Translations under genes and position numbers: made by a program | Notes under the pieces: generated by a model | What the model saw: the letters and a program-made list of their open reading frames with translations, nothing else | Databases searched by the model: none | Told to the model about the DNA's origin: nothing | Shown: positions 49,536 to 61,263 of the stretch, piece after piece | Layout of the letters: each line of letters opens with the position of its first letter | Numbering within the stretch: the stretch's first letter is position 1 | NCBI GenBank assembly: GCA_037367405.1 | Contig: JAZKJV010008883.1 | Location: 1,550,001-1,614,000 of the forward strand | Reading direction: 5' to 3' | DNA length: 64,000 nucleotides | Source of the DNA: Ottelia alismoides | Lineage: Eukaryota > Streptophyta > Magnoliopsida > Alismatales > Hydrocharitaceae

Positions 49536-50274
49536 AGATCTTATTTGATATCTTGGAATATTCAGGAGTTGGGCGGGACGGAGAAAAGGAGGGCATTGCG
49601 TCAGTTGATGGGGGCTCATGGGTCGGATGTGATCGTGCAACAGGAGACAAAGATATCGCATGTGTAGGCTGAGATTTGGAAAGGGATTGGCGGCAACAGG
49701 ATGACAGAATGTAGGGCATTGGAGGCCGAGGGGGCTTCAGGCGGAATTTTGACGGGATGGAATGCAGACAAGTTTGGGTTGGAGGGGAGCGAGTTGCGGG
49801 GAAGATATTGTCTCACAACGATGCTGCATCGGAAGGCAGATGGGTTGAACGTTTTACTCACGAACGTCTATGGTCCATGCAACGGGATAGGCATGACCCA
49901 TTTGGTGGAGGATTTGCATATGGCAAGGGACTTGGCACCCGATGCCATGTGGATCATTGCTGGGGATTTCAACGTTACTTTGATCTCAAAGGATCGCCCT
50001 CATGGAAGGGGGGTCGCGACACAGGATCGGCGGAGCTAAGTGTGGCGCTGGACAAGTTTGGGCTCCAGATGGTTAATGCGGTTGGATGTCGATACACATG
50101 GAGGAATGCAAGATCTAGATCACGCATTGATCGCTTCTTCATGGTTGTGGAGACGTTGGAGAGCTTTCCTTTGGCTGAGGCATGGGCTCTGCCCAGTACG
50201 CACTCCGACCACACTCCCTTGATGTGGTCTTCGGGAGAGGGAACGAGGTCGCAGACTTTCTTCCGATTTGAGCG
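49536..50274 (+). pseudogene. LINE ORF2 endonuclease domain
   Basis: Apurinic-type endonuclease motifs are in order: SWNIQ (49548), QQETK (49638), YGPCN (49870), AGDFNV (49957) and SDHTPL (50205). They belong to the enzyme that nicks target DNA to prime LINE reverse transcription. A TAG at 49664-49666 and a shift between frames near 49990 break the reading. It stops at FFRFER, where copia E entered. Confidence 0.8.
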
Positions 50275-50417
50275 TGTTGGGAAAAGAGAAGAAGATGTTT
50301 ATTCCATCAGCCCTAGGCTCTCTTATATAGGAGAGTAGCCTATGGGTAAATTACATATAGCATGCGGCAGAAAAGAAAATAACAGAGAAGTACAAAAGTA
50401 ACTAATATATGTTTACA
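50275..50417 (-). repeat. copia E left LTR (3' LTR)
   Basis: Minus strand from TGTAAACATA to TTCCCAACA, with a TATATAAG box at 50322-50329. The tract GAGGGGGAG on the minus strand lies just upstream of its start. Confidence 0.9.
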
Positions 50418-50424
50418 CTCCCCC

Positions 50425-53400
50425 TCAAGATGGAGCATAGATATCAATCATGCTCAGCTTGGACGCACACTTCTGAAATGGGCCTCGTAGTAATGCCTTG
50501 GTGAATATATCTGCAGTTTGATTCTCTGAACTGACATGGGATGTAGCAATGAATCCCTTCTGAATCATGTCACGTATGAAGTGACAGTCAACTTCAATGT
50601 GCTTGGTTCGCTCATGGAACGCTGGATTGTTTGCAATGAATAAGGCCGCCTGATTGTCACATTCTAAGGTCATAGGAAGTGGGACCTCTATACATAAATC
50701 TGTAAGCACAACCTTCACCCACATCATTTCCGTGCTAACCTGAGCCATAGCCCTATATTCAGACTCAGCACTAGACCTGGCTACCACAGTTTGTTTCTTG
50801 CTCCTCCATCAGATTAGAGAATCTCCAACGTAAACCGCAAACCTAGAGGTGGACTTCCTATCCTTGGGACACCCTACATAATCTGCATCTGCACATGCTG
50901 AGATAGAGATCACCTTGCCTTTCTTGAATAGCAAACCTGCACCTGGAGATGATTTGAGGTACCTGAGTATCATATGTATGGCATCCATGTGAACCTGACG
51001 TGGTTGCTCCATGAACTGGCTCACACGACTCACAGCAAAGGATATATCGGGCCTAGTAATAGTGACATACAACAATTTGCCCACCAGTTCTCTGTATCTT
51101 CTCATGTCCATCTCCTCTGTATCATCATCATATAGCTTCATACTGGGGTCCATTGGTGTTGTAGCAGGCCGACAACCGAGCATTCCTGTTTCACTCAACA
51201 GGTCCGTAACATATTTTCTCTGCGACATTACTAACCCATACGGATTTCTGGCAAACTCCAGCCCCAGAAAGTATCTAAGGACTCCAAGGTCCTTGGTAAC
51301 AAATTCGCTACCCAGCATTTCTTTCGCCTTCTTTATTCCTTGTGCATCATCTCCTGTAATCAAGATGTCATCTACATAAACCATGATTGCAATAATACCT
51401 CTTGAAGTCTTTTGTACAAACAAGGAATGATCAGCATTAGAGTGTTTGTATTCTTGTTTTTCAAAGAGGTCTGAGAGCTTCTGAAACCATGCTCTGGGGC
51501 TCTGCTTAAGGCCATAGATAGCCTTATAAAGTCTGCACACCTTGGAACACTCCCCCTCAACAGCAAAACCGGGTGGTTGTTGCATGTAGACTTCCTCCTG
51601 TAAGTCACCATATAAGAATGCATTCTTCACATCCAACTGATATAGCTGCCATTCACGAGTAACCGCAACTGACAGCAAGATCCGTAGAGTAGAATGACGG
51701 GCTACTGGCGAGAATGTATCAAGATAGTCCACCCCGTATGTCTGTGTAAAGCCACGAGCAACAAGGCGAGCCTTGTATCTGTCAATACTACCATCTGCAT
51801 TCTGCTTGACTGTAAATACCCACTTGCAGCTTACTGGGGACACATCTGCAGGTATAGGGACCAGGCTCCAAGTTCCTTTAGATTGAAGTGCTGCCATTTC
51901 TTCCTCCATTGCTAGACGCCATCTGCTATCCTTCAGAGCGTCTTGGTAATTCCGTGGAATATCCACAGCTAACAAAGCGACCACAAAGTTCCTGAAGTCC
52001 CCAGATAGTCGTTCAAATGACACAGAAGCTGCGAAAGGATATGAGGCGCAACTCCGCTTCGATTTGCGTATAGCAATAGGAACATCTAAATCAGCTTTGT
52101 CCTCATCTGTCCTCTGTAACACATCCTGCTCAAAAACATTATCAGATCCATCAAGAGTAATATCTTCATAACATACCTTAGGCGAGCTAGGTAATGAGTC
52201 ATGACCATGAGTTGTAGTAGACCTGCGGGTATAATGAAATGGTAGTGGTGAAACATGTATAGTAATAGGAGGTGCAGATGATGGTAAAGGAGCTGGTGGT
52301 GGTGGTGGTGTCACATAGATGGCATCGGTAGTAGCTAAAGGTAGCAAGTGATCACCTGAGGATGAAAAATACATTACAAATTCAAAAAAAGTAACATCTG
52401 CACTAACAAGATACCGCCTGCGCAATGGATCGTAGCACTTGTACCCCTTCTGAGTTCTGGAGTACCCAACAAACACACACTTGACAGCCCTAGGAGAGAG
52501 CTTGTCAGTACCGGGAGACAACTGGTGGACAAAGGCAACCGATCCAAACACACGAGGAGTAAGGGAAAACATATCTTTACCAGGAAAGATAAGGGAGAAA
52601 GGAATCTGTTCACCTAGAACAGAGGACGACATACGATTAATTAGGTAGCATGCTGTGAGAACCGCGTCATCCCGGTAAGAGTAAGGAGCATGACTCTGTA
52701 TAAGAAGTGACCTGGTGACATCTAGTAGGTGGCGATGTTTCCTTTCAGCGATCACATTTTGTTGGGAGGTATAGGCGCAGGATGTCTGGTGGATAATCCC
52801 TTGGGATGAGTAGTAATTGGCTAGGACATGAGTACACAATTCCAGGGCATTATCACTTCTTACAATTTTAACAGATGTGGAGAAAACATTACGAATCTCA
52901 TTAAGAAAATGGATAATAATATTTCCTGCTTCAGATTTATTTTTCAACAAAAATACCCGACACACGAGAGAAGTCATCCACAATAACTATATAAAATCTG
53001 TGTCCCTGATGATCAGGAACACGACTCGGACCCCAGATATCAATATGAAATAACTCAAACTTGGAGGTACTACTCCGACACTGATGACTGGGAAAGGTAG
53101 ACAGATGATGCTTTCCCAACTGACAGGCCTCACATTGGATGGATGTGTGAGGCAGACCCTGGGGTAACACACGACGCAACTTCTGAAGCGGTAGATCTCC
53201 AAAGCGCAGATGCCATAGCAGAGGAGATACGAGTCCAGTAGATAGGGATGAGGATTGCCCGACATTGTAAATCCTTTGTAATCTGACTGATTGATAATAA
53301 ATTCATTGAAAAATCAGGCGCATGTAACACATTCTTGAGCTGCATAGAAGATGTCAGTCTAATCTCCCCCTGACCAGTAATTAGGGAATGTGTACCATTG

Positions 53401-53720
53401 GCAATGACCACTGTTCGGCCTGGAGGGATCTGAGTGTATCCTGTAAGTAAACTATGATCGCCACATAGATGATGTGTGGCTCCCGAGTCCATAATCCAAG
53501 GTAAAGTATCTGATCTACTACTAGTAAATGCAAGTGTGCTACCTGATGCACTGGTAGACGCAGAAGCAGATGTAACAGCATCAGATTGATTCTCAGTAGT
53601 GGGTGCTGGGCCAGATGGAGGAATAATGCATTTTAGACGGGCAACTAGATCATCGAACCGCTGATCCAAAGAGGCAGCAGATGGAGGCTCTATCTGCTCG
53701 GCGACTCGTGCAGATGCAGG
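50425..53720 (-). pseudogene. copia E Pol (protease, integrase, reverse transcriptase, RNase H), interrupted
   Basis: Continuing the gag frame past its stop, the protease motif WIMDSGATHH has its aspartate codon at 53487-53489. After a frameshift near 53250 the integrase zinc region (HLRFGDLP to QCEACQLGKHH, about 53095-53215) and core (DIWGPSRVPDH) follow. A second shift near 52960 interrupts VDDFSR. Then come VRSDNALEL and a QQNVIAERKH segment with the catalytic glutamate. The reverse transcriptase carries YVDDILITG (Asp-Asp codons about 51367-51372). An in-frame TGA near 50808 separates it from RNase H (VARSSAESEYRA at 50787 to the end at 50425). All domains are recognisable; the breaks make it non-coding as it stands. 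Confidence 0.88.
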
Positions 53721-53723
53721 AAA

Positions 53724-54509
53724 TCAATGCTTAGAGTAGCATGTGTCTTCATTGTGTCCGACGCGATGGCAGTAGGTACATGTTGGCTGAGTACGGCCTC
53801 CTCTACCATAAGGTCCACGACCACGGGTCTGATGATGAAATCCATGGCCCCTGTTGGCAGCCATGGCTGAAGCATTCTGATTCGCAGCTGTAGATGGAAC
53901 AGTGATCCGGCTCAATCTATGAAAAGCTTCCTCCATGGGAGGAATAGTAGAATCTGCCAAAATTTGAGACCGTGTTGCCTCATACTCGGGATCAAGGGCA
54001 GCAAGAAAAACTCCCACCATAGTAGCATTCCGGTAGGTCTTCTGTTGCTCTGGCGTGGCTGTCAGGGGCATGAAGCTGTACAGCTTCTCGAGCATCCCAC
54101 GCAGAGATGTGTAGAGTGAGTGTAGAGGGCGACCATTCTGCTTAATGGTGAATATGTCATGCTGGAGTTGCAAAATCTTTGTCTCATTCTTTGCTTGAGA
54201 GTATGCGGCTGCCAGAATATCCCACATGTCTTTAGCCGTGGGATGATGAAGAATATCATTGGCAATCTCGATTGCCAAAGTTCCAGATAACCAGACTTTC
54301 GCGTATGCATCATCTGCCTCCCATGAGGCATTAACTCCAGTCTTCTCAGCAGGCTCTTCTTCGGTAAGAATGCACTTCTCACCAGTTGACTTCATCATAC
54401 TCATGAACTGCATCGTCCACAGTTCATAGTTCGTACCATCCATCTTTACAATAGGCGCTGGACCACGAAAGGCACCTATAGATGGAATATCCGCCTTGCT
54501 TTCTGACAT
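53724..54509 (-). pseudogene. copia E Gag (stop after the zinc knuckle)
   Basis: The frame starts at the ATG at 54509 (MSESKADIPSIGAF), by comparison with copia F; further upstream there is only a TTG. The capsid-like UBN2 region covers about residues 20-200 (DGTNYELWTMQF, LSGTLAIEIAND, PTAKDMWDIL). It ends with a CCHC knuckle at Cys244, Cys247, His252 and Cys257. A TGA at 53724-53726 cuts the link to protease, where copia F has a glycine codon. Gag would form the particle and bind RNA. The 261-codon part is otherwise unbroken. Confidence 0.85.
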
Positions 54510-54955
54510 ACTGGAGACAGAAGACTGGAGCGATAGACTGAAGATAAGATCGTCTACACGGACATAGACGGGTTTAGTTGCATGTGTAGACTTCAAGCAA
54601 CCAAACCCATTTAGTTGACGGTGTGCGCGTTAGAAACGTGTAGGGCTGATTCAGGAGTTACGCACGCACAACAGATAGTGAGAGAGAGAGAGAGCACAGG
54701 GGCGCTAGGGCATGCGCTTTCAGGAGCGCACGCACGATGGGGCACGCACAGGAGTGCACAGGGGCGCTAAGGGGCTCGCACAGGGGCACACAGGGGCGTG
54801 CGATGGGGCGCAGGGGCGCAGGCGCAGGGGCGCAGGCACAGGGGCGCAGGCGAGAGGCGTGGGTAGGCGCCGGCGGCGAGAGAGGCACGCGGGTGGGGGT
54901 GGGGATAGGGTTAGGGTTTCAAGAACTCCGGTCTAGGACCGTCGCTCTGATACCA
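54510..54955 (-). other. copia E leader with primer site and GC-rich minisatellite
   Basis: The primer site TGGTATCAGAGC (minus) abuts the LTR. Between it and gag, 54700-54900 is an irregular tandem array of CACAGGGGCG-type units (plus strand), so the sense-strand leader is C-rich. A (GA)n run lies at 54680-54696. No gene. Confidence 0.75.
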
Positions 54956-55095
54956 TGTTGGGAAAAGAGAAGAAGTTTATTCCATCAGCCCTAGGCTCTC
55001 TTATATAGGAGAGTAGCCTATGGGTAAATTACATATAACATACGGTAGAAAAGAAAATAACAGAGAAGTACAAAAGTAACTAATATATGTTTACA
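54956..55095 (-). repeat. copia E right LTR (5' LTR)
   Basis: 140 bases from TGTTGGGAAA to ATGTTTACA, a near copy of 50275-50417. Confidence 0.9.
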
Positions 55096-57900
55096 TAGTG
55101 AGCTTGGCTTCTGGAGGATGGATTTAGGGAATTTAGTATGAAGTTTTGGGAGGAGTACACATCATCCGACTCGACAGAATGCTGATTGGTAGCTAAGTTG
55201 GCCTCGCTCAGGAGACACATGATGGAGTACAACAGGGTGAATAGGGCGCAGCGGTAGGGCAAGCGGCGGAGGGCGTAGTAAGAGGTATGCAGATTGGACA
55301 AGCTGGAGGATGAAAGGCTTTTGTCGGTGGAAGAGATTGAAGAAAGGAGAAATAACTTAAATGTTTTGATGCTAGAAGACAAGAAGGAGGAGATGGCATG
55401 GAGGCAGAGGTTTGGGCAACGCTGGTTGAAGGAGGGAGATGCGAACACGAGATTCCTCCATGGCATGGCCAATGGGCGGCGATGCATGAATTTTATTCAC
55501 TTGATTTTGGTTAGAGGGAGGATGGTGGAGGAAGATAAGGAGGTGGGTGTCGCATTTAGAGATCACTTTCACGCGTTCAGTAGGAGGAAACGGTCTGGTT
55601 GGGGCTGGCGGGGGAAGGAGGTTTCGCGAATCACGGATGTGGAGGTTGGGGATCTTGTGAGGGCCTTCACGGTGGAGGAAGCAAAGCGGGCGTTACATCA
55701 GCTTAATGCGAAAGGGGCGTCGGGATTGGATGGTTTTCCGATTTTCTTCTACATGGAGTTGTGGGAGATGGTCAACGGGGACGTGATGGAGGTGCTTGAG
55801 GATATCCAGCTGGGGAACAGGGGTTTCAACAGGCTCAACAAGGCGCTTATTTTTCTTCTGCCTAAGCGGGAGACGCTAGTCAGAGTGGAGGACTACAGAC
55901 CTATCGTGTTATTTAATGCGGTATATCTTCTTGTGTCGAAGATTTTGGCAAACCGGTTGAAGGGGGTCCTACCTCAGATCATTTCACCAATGTAGCGGTG
56001 TTTGTGCCGGGGCGGGAGATGGCGGATAGCTTGGTGATGGCCGTGGAGATAGTGTCGGATTGTAAGAGGAATAAGGATAGAGGAATGCTTTGAAAGGCAG
56101 ATTTCTCCAAGGCTTATGACTCGGTTGACAGGAGATTCGTATGGGCTTCGTTGGAGAAAAGGGGCTTCCTGACCACTTGGATTGCGTGGATCAAACTATG
56201 CATTACAACGACATCTCTCGTTGCGCTGGTCAATGGCAGACCGGAGGGAGGCTACTTTCAGCCGCAAAGAGGGATCAGACATGGTTGTCCATTGGCTCCA
56301 CTTCTTTTTGTGATCTTAGCAGACACCCTGGTGATGATGATGCAGTTGGCGATTCAAGGGGGATGGTGCTCAGCTTACTGGAGAGAGGACATCTCCATTC
56401 CGATCCCGCAGTATGCGAATTACACGGTGCTTTTCATGGGACCGGAGTACGAGAAGATCCGTAGAGCTTTCTCAATCATGGATATCTTTGGGGACATCTC
56501 GGGTCTCCGGATTAATAGGGAGAAGTCTGTGGTGGTTCCCGTCGGACTTACAGAGGCGGAGGGGCGGATTGCATCCGAGGTGCTGGGATGTCCCACGGCA
56601 TCTTGGCCTTCCGTTGCTGGCTAGAAAGCCGAAGTCCAAAGATTGGAAAGGACTACTGGAAAGATTGGAGGAGAGAATGACGAGGTGGAAGGCGAATCTA
56701 CTTTCGAGGGGTAGGAAGTTGGTGCTCCTGAAGCATGTTCTCTCGACCATTCCGATCTTCTTTTGTTCCGCCGGATATTTGTCTGCTCGGGTTTATGGGA
56801 AGATTGAAGCATTAATGAGAAGATTCTTCTAGTTGGATGGGCAACAGGAAAGGAAGGGCATCCACTTGGTTAATTGGGGCAGGGTGGCGTCGGACAAGGG
56901 AAAAGGGGGTCTTGGGATGCTACAGATGGGGTAGATGAATAGGGCTTTATGGTGAAGTGGGTGATACGTGTTTGGGGAGAGTCGCAAGATTTGGAGTGTC
57001 GTTTACTCAGAAGGATTTATGGCATTACCTTGTCGTTGGAGGTCGCTCCAGGGCATCTCCCATCGCCACTATTGAAAGGGATTTCTTTGATTGTTCCGAA
57101 GATTGACTCGAGATTGAGACCGGTAGTGGGTGATGGGTGGGGTTACGGTTCTGGAGGGATGATTGGATGGGGGATGAGGCGTTGGGGGAGAGATACCCAT
57201 GCCTCTTCAGATTAGCAGCTGATAGGGAGGCTCCCGTTCAACAAGTGTGGGACCAAGGGGTATGGTCGCCCATTTTTTCCTCGTCATTGTCGGAGCAGAG
57301 GGTGGAGGAGTTCCTTTCTCTTCAGACAGGGTTGTTGCAGGGGGTATGTCCGTCATCAGGAAGAGACCATTTTAGTTGGTGTGATGAAAGATTTTCTGTG
57401 TGAAGGGCATATAAGTTTTTGGTGGAGGACGAGGCAGAGGTTCATGAGATTGGTGTTGATGTAGGCATCATCTGGCATTGCAAGGTGCCTAACAGGGTCA
57501 AGGTCCTCCTGTGGTTGTTCAGATTTGGGAGGGTGCTAACAAAGAGCCATCGGGGTCAGTTGCTAGGGCTAAAGGATGTAGCGTGCGATAGATGCAGTGA
57601 ACTGAGGGAGGATTCGAATCATCTTTTTTCCGTGCCCCCTCTCGGTTGAGGTATGGAGACAGGCAAGCATCAATTGGCTGGCCTCAGATGACAGCTCGTT
57701 GTTCTGGAGAGATATTCGCCAGGTTTGCAGTTTTGTTAATGAGGATTGCGCCTACCCTTTTGCGATGCTTTGGTCAATCTGGTGTGCAAGGAACAAGGTC
57801 GTCTTTGAAGGGGGACTATTTCAAGTGGATAGGGTTCTTGGGCATTGTAGGGCTCTTTGTATTACCTTGCAGAATTAAGTTGATGTAACTTTTCTGTACA
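55096..57900 (+). pseudogene. LINE ORF2 reverse transcriptase and C-terminal zinc region
   Basis: After copia E the ORF2 reading resumes. A linker (RWLKEGDANTRFLHGMAN, 55424-55480) leads to the palm start with LNAKGASGLDG (55700). RPIVLFNAVYLLVSKILANR (55900) and KADFSKAYDSVDR (56095) follow, then RHGCPLAPLLF (56277) and YANYTVLF (56412). The last should be YADDTVLF: both catalytic aspartates are replaced. Later come INREKS (56510) and a zf-RVT-like segment VPNRVKVLLWLFRFGRV with CDRCSE (57485-57600). Stops (TAG 55993, TGA about 56091) and frameshifts (about 56600 and beyond) are present. The enzyme is dead. Confidence 0.85.
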
Positions 57901-58020
57901 TCTTTTTTGTTTTCTTTCTCTACCTATATAAAATATATATACATATATATACATATATATTAATGGTTTTTTGTGGTGGATCCCAGCTTGGTATTCCGCC
58001 CTCTTTTCTCTTAAAAAAAA

Positions 58021-59240
58021 TCAAATAATGTAGACCCTTCATCGGTCTCAATGGTTGCCATTTGAAGGGGAAGTACTTAGGAACACTTCTATCGACTACA
58101 GCTTTGAATGGTTGCAACGCATCGTTCCCGATGGCATTCGCATTTGTCGAAAGTGAACCCAATGAGACATGGAATTGATTCATGACACATTTGAACCATG
58201 CTATCGAGTTCGGCGATGGTACTGGATTGACATTCATATCGGATGCACAGAATGGGCTAGAATTGGCGGTGAAGACCATTTTCTCTCAAGCGGAGCACAA
58301 GACATGCATGTGACATCTGCATAAGAACTTCAAGAAGAAATTCCCTGGCGAGGAATTGGAGATCATGGTTTGGCTTGTTGTAACGGTATTTGATGCCAAG
58401 CATTATAACCACAGGATATCTGAGATACAGAAATATCACATGGTTGCATGCGAGTGGTTGGCAAATGTACAGGAGAAGTGGACCGTCGTCAATTTGGTGA
58501 AGAAGCAAAGTGTCATCATCTGACTAACAATCTGAGTGAATCCTTCAATGCATGGATACCACCAGCAAGAAACATGCCCATTTGTGAGCATATTGATTGG
58601 ATAAGGCAAAAATTGATGACAATCATGTAAGAAAGACTTCGAAGATCGAAGACTTTGGAACGAAAATGTTGCACCATCAGCCTTATCCTACGTGAGAGGC
58701 ATCACAAGGGACTTGAAAGGCTTCATTGTTAGGAGAGCTGATGACAGCCATGTGGAAGTGGAATCTCCTTCGAGGAGGTATGTTTTGGACCTTCTGGCTC
58801 GTGAATGCTCATGTAGAAGATGGCAAATATGTGGGCTTCCATGCACACATGCTGCATCAACATCAGGAAGCATTAGAGGAGTGAGGTAGGAGAATTACGT
58901 GGATGACTACTACAAAGTGGGTCGTATAGGAAAGCATACTCCTGTGGCTACATATCACTAATGCCTGACAAGAACAAGTGGTTGATGGTCAATCTTCCAT
59001 TCAAGGTGCAACCATCTCGCACATCAAAGATGCCAGGACGACAGTGAAAGAACCGCATTCAACCAAGGGACGAGAATGATGGTAAATCAAGGCATAAATG
59101 CAGTAGGTGTAGCAACTTCGTGCACCAAGCTCGTACTTACAATGAACCAATCAATGCACCTTCGAGTGTCACGCGAAGAAACCGAGAGATACCAGTAGGC
59201 CCCTCAACACAAGATTCTTCAAGTGCTCAAAACTCAATGG
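58021..59240 (+). pseudogene. MULE transposase core and SWIM zinc finger (decayed)
   Basis: The reading resumes with CRPFIGLNGCHLKGKYLG; the family has Asp in the LDGCHLKG motif, here AAT (Asn) at 58050-58052. The second catalytic aspartate is present in FISDAQNGL (58242-58244). SFNAWIPPARNMPI (about 58540) follows. The SWIM finger ARECSCRRWQICGLPCTHA has its Cys and His residues at 58806-58850. The tail includes LMVNLPFKVQP (58985) and a knuckle-like KCSRCSNFVHQ (59095) with one cysteine lost. An apparent small intron begins near 59250. Stops (for example TAA 58628) and frameshifts abound, so the transposase is inactive. Confidence 0.8.
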
Positions 59241-61120
59241 CCAACCGAAGGTATTTACTCTGATTGATTTGCAATTTATGTGGATTCGGTCTTTACTTAT
59301 CAACTAACATCAACCTAAAACATGTGTTCTTTCTCAGTGGAATTGGGAGTAAGCCAGGGACTTCTTCGACGAAAGGAAGAGAGGGAGAAGACCTACCAAG
59401 AAGGGGGAGTGGCCGCAAGAGAACATTTTCCAGATGGACCTCTAACCTTGATAAATCAAACATTAGTACAATACTTGTCATCAAATCTTAGGAATCAACT
59501 AGGAGCACTATCTACCACTAAATCTTGGACCTTGCCAATGTTGAATGGTATCCTTATTTCTCATTATAAGAAAAGTCTGGAGAGAGAACTGGAGGTTTTT
59601 TTGAATTTTTGGGCGCTTATCAGACAAGCTAATATGGATTTTTATCTAACTGTGCATGCACAAGTTACTTGTTATGTGTTTTTTTGGATATGTGCATGAA
59701 CAATCCTTACATGTACTGTGTATTAGTTGTATTAACTGTTTGTTTTTTTATCCTTACGTGAACAATCACCACTTTATCATGTATAAAGGGGTTCATGTGC
59801 TTGTTGTGATATATCATTTGAAAACCATGTATGTGATTAATGTGTCTATGAACATCAAACAAATTGATACAGCTTCAGCCATACCGCTATTGTTGAAAGC
59901 TTAGGCAATACAAGGTTAACATTCTCTTCCGTAACTGGAGATTTCTTGATGGAGGTCGCTGTGCTCCAATCATTCTCAGAAGATAGTTCCATTTCTCTTT
60001 TTCCGAAGGCACGACGAGATGAAGGTTCATCCATCTATCGAAAGAAATTGCAAGTTTTGAAGGGACATGTTAAGAATTGTGCTCCTTTACTCCATGGCTT
60101 TCTGGAGGTCTTCAAAACGGCTTCGACACCACAATGGCAAAACACACTGGATGATGATTCCAAGGAACACGATCGCGTTTTCGGCCACAATCGTAAACAC
60201 AAGTTCAGGAAAGTGGTATGCGTATGCGTTCGTACTGGTCACTGAATAGCGAATAAGCGGTATCTGGAGCATACGTGGTTCTACGCAGTTTCTTAATTTT
60301 TATTTAGAAATAAATAAATATATACAAAAGTTACTACAATTGAACTAAATTTACGTATAATTGTGGTCCAGCAAAAGATATAAGAAAAATGACTCATATA
60401 GAGCTCAAAACAATCTCTATCAATCAAATATCATTGCTTCAATAAAAAAGTTAGCACACATAATAATTGACAACAATCACCAAAATATGCAAGTATCTGA
60501 AAGAAAATCAAAATTTAAAACAAATAACATTAGTAATGTACTAATTAAAATAGCATAAGAAAACATAAATGTTCAAGCGACAATATTGTAACCGGTTCAT
60601 TCCAATATGTGCAGGTGAGACTTGTAATTATATGTCTATTAAAATTCATGATATGATGTACTTCTAAATAATAAATTAAGTGGGCTGATTTTTGTTGCAA
60701 CTTGTGTACCAATATATGTGAATATATATTTGTATAAATGCCTCTATTATTGAATTATAATGTCATTTATCTATATCGTTATATTTATTACTGATTCTCC
60801 ATGAAAAATACCAAACTCTACATATACCAATATATTGCATTCAAAATAACTATTGGTTGACTAAATTAGTTTGCTAATTATTGGTACATTATTCTTTTTC
60901 TTCCTCGCGTGTTTACTCCAATCTCGCGGAACGACTACTTCAACGATGGATTTAAATGGTCATGGAATGCTTGGTTGGCATACATGCAAAAGCAAGGAAT
61001 AAGAGTAAAATACGAGTGCAATATTATCCAAATTATGTCACATGATCGAATTCTGATAAATGGCACAAATCATACAATAAAAAACGTGGCACAAATAAAA
61101 AAACGTGGCACAAATCATAC
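59241..61120. other. MULE tail and unassigned sequence
   Basis: Bases 59338-59450 (GIGSKPGTSSTKGREGEDLP reading) are probably the last MULE exon. Bases 59900-60198 hold frames on both strands that I cannot assign. Bases 60320-61120 are AT-rich; 60909-61187 is open but unrecognised, and its end overlaps the copia F LTR. A short repeat with the unit ACGTGGCACAAAT occurs at 61084-61117. Confidence 0.4.
60200..60320. repeat. Terminal fragment of the hAT-like family seen at 47593
   Basis: CAAGTTCAGGAAAG and the following roughly 110 bases (GTATGCGTATGCG, GTCACTGAATA, GAATAAGCGGT, TTTAGAAATAAATAAA) match the first roughly 120 bases of 47593-48304. The other end was not located, so it may be a broken copy. 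Confidence 0.55.
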
Positions 61121-61263
61121 TGTTGAAAGAATTATATATATGTGTACCGTTTGGTCTTTTTATTCTTCTATGTTCTGTCTTATGTAATTTACCCATAGGG
61201 TTTTCTCTATATAAGAGACCCTAGGGTTCTCTGGAATAAACACAATTCATATTCCCTCTAACA
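61121..61263 (+). repeat. copia F 5' LTR
   Basis: 143 bases, TGTTGAAAGA to CTCTAACA, with a TATATAAG box at 61208-61215. The middle (GTAATTTACCCATAGG) is shared with copia E. The outer parts have diverged. Confidence 0.85.

Larger units (their letters stand above)
50275..55095 (-). mobile_element. copia E: short-LTR Ty1/copia retrotransposon, minus strand
   Basis: LTRs of 143 bases (50275-50417) and 140 bases (54956-55095) are nearly identical apart from a 3-base indel and a few changes. An initiator tRNA-Met primer site (minus TGGTATCAGAGC, 54944-54955) and a polypurine tract (50418-50433) agree on the orientation. The flanking pentamers GAGCG and TAGTG share only three positions, so the TSD has decayed. 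It has gag, protease, integrase, reverse transcriptase and RNase H in copia order, with two stops and at least two frameshifts. It sits inside the LINE. Confidence 0.9.
49536..58020 (+). mobile_element. 5'-truncated L1-type LINE, itself split by copia E
   Basis: It begins at the very start of ORF2 (LISWNIQELGG at about 49537), with no ORF1, and ends in a poly(A) run of eight bases at 58013-58020. The MULE transposase reading is continuous across its two ends (SLKAQRQ before, CRPFIGLNGCHLKG after), which fixes its limits to within about 15 bases. A clear target duplication was not found. The copia element at 50275-55095 divides endonuclease from reverse transcriptase. Confidence 0.82.
47000..59240 (+). 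mobile_element. Dead Mutator-like element (MULE), split by three other elements
   Basis: Coding remnants in order are an N-terminal region (47030-48733), a MuDR-type DNA-binding region (48790-49535), and a transposase core with SWIM finger (58021-58900) and tail (to about 59240). A LINE (49536-58020) sits in the middle, a hAT-like element (47593-48304) in the first part, and copia E inside the LINE. I could not find the terminal inverted repeats or 9-bp TSD. The outer limits given are those of the coding remnants only. Confidence 0.75.

Noticed and set aside
54658..54994. Ala-, Gly- and Arg-rich frames beside the copia E LTR
   Set aside because: They arise from the GGGGCGCA minisatellite in the leader.
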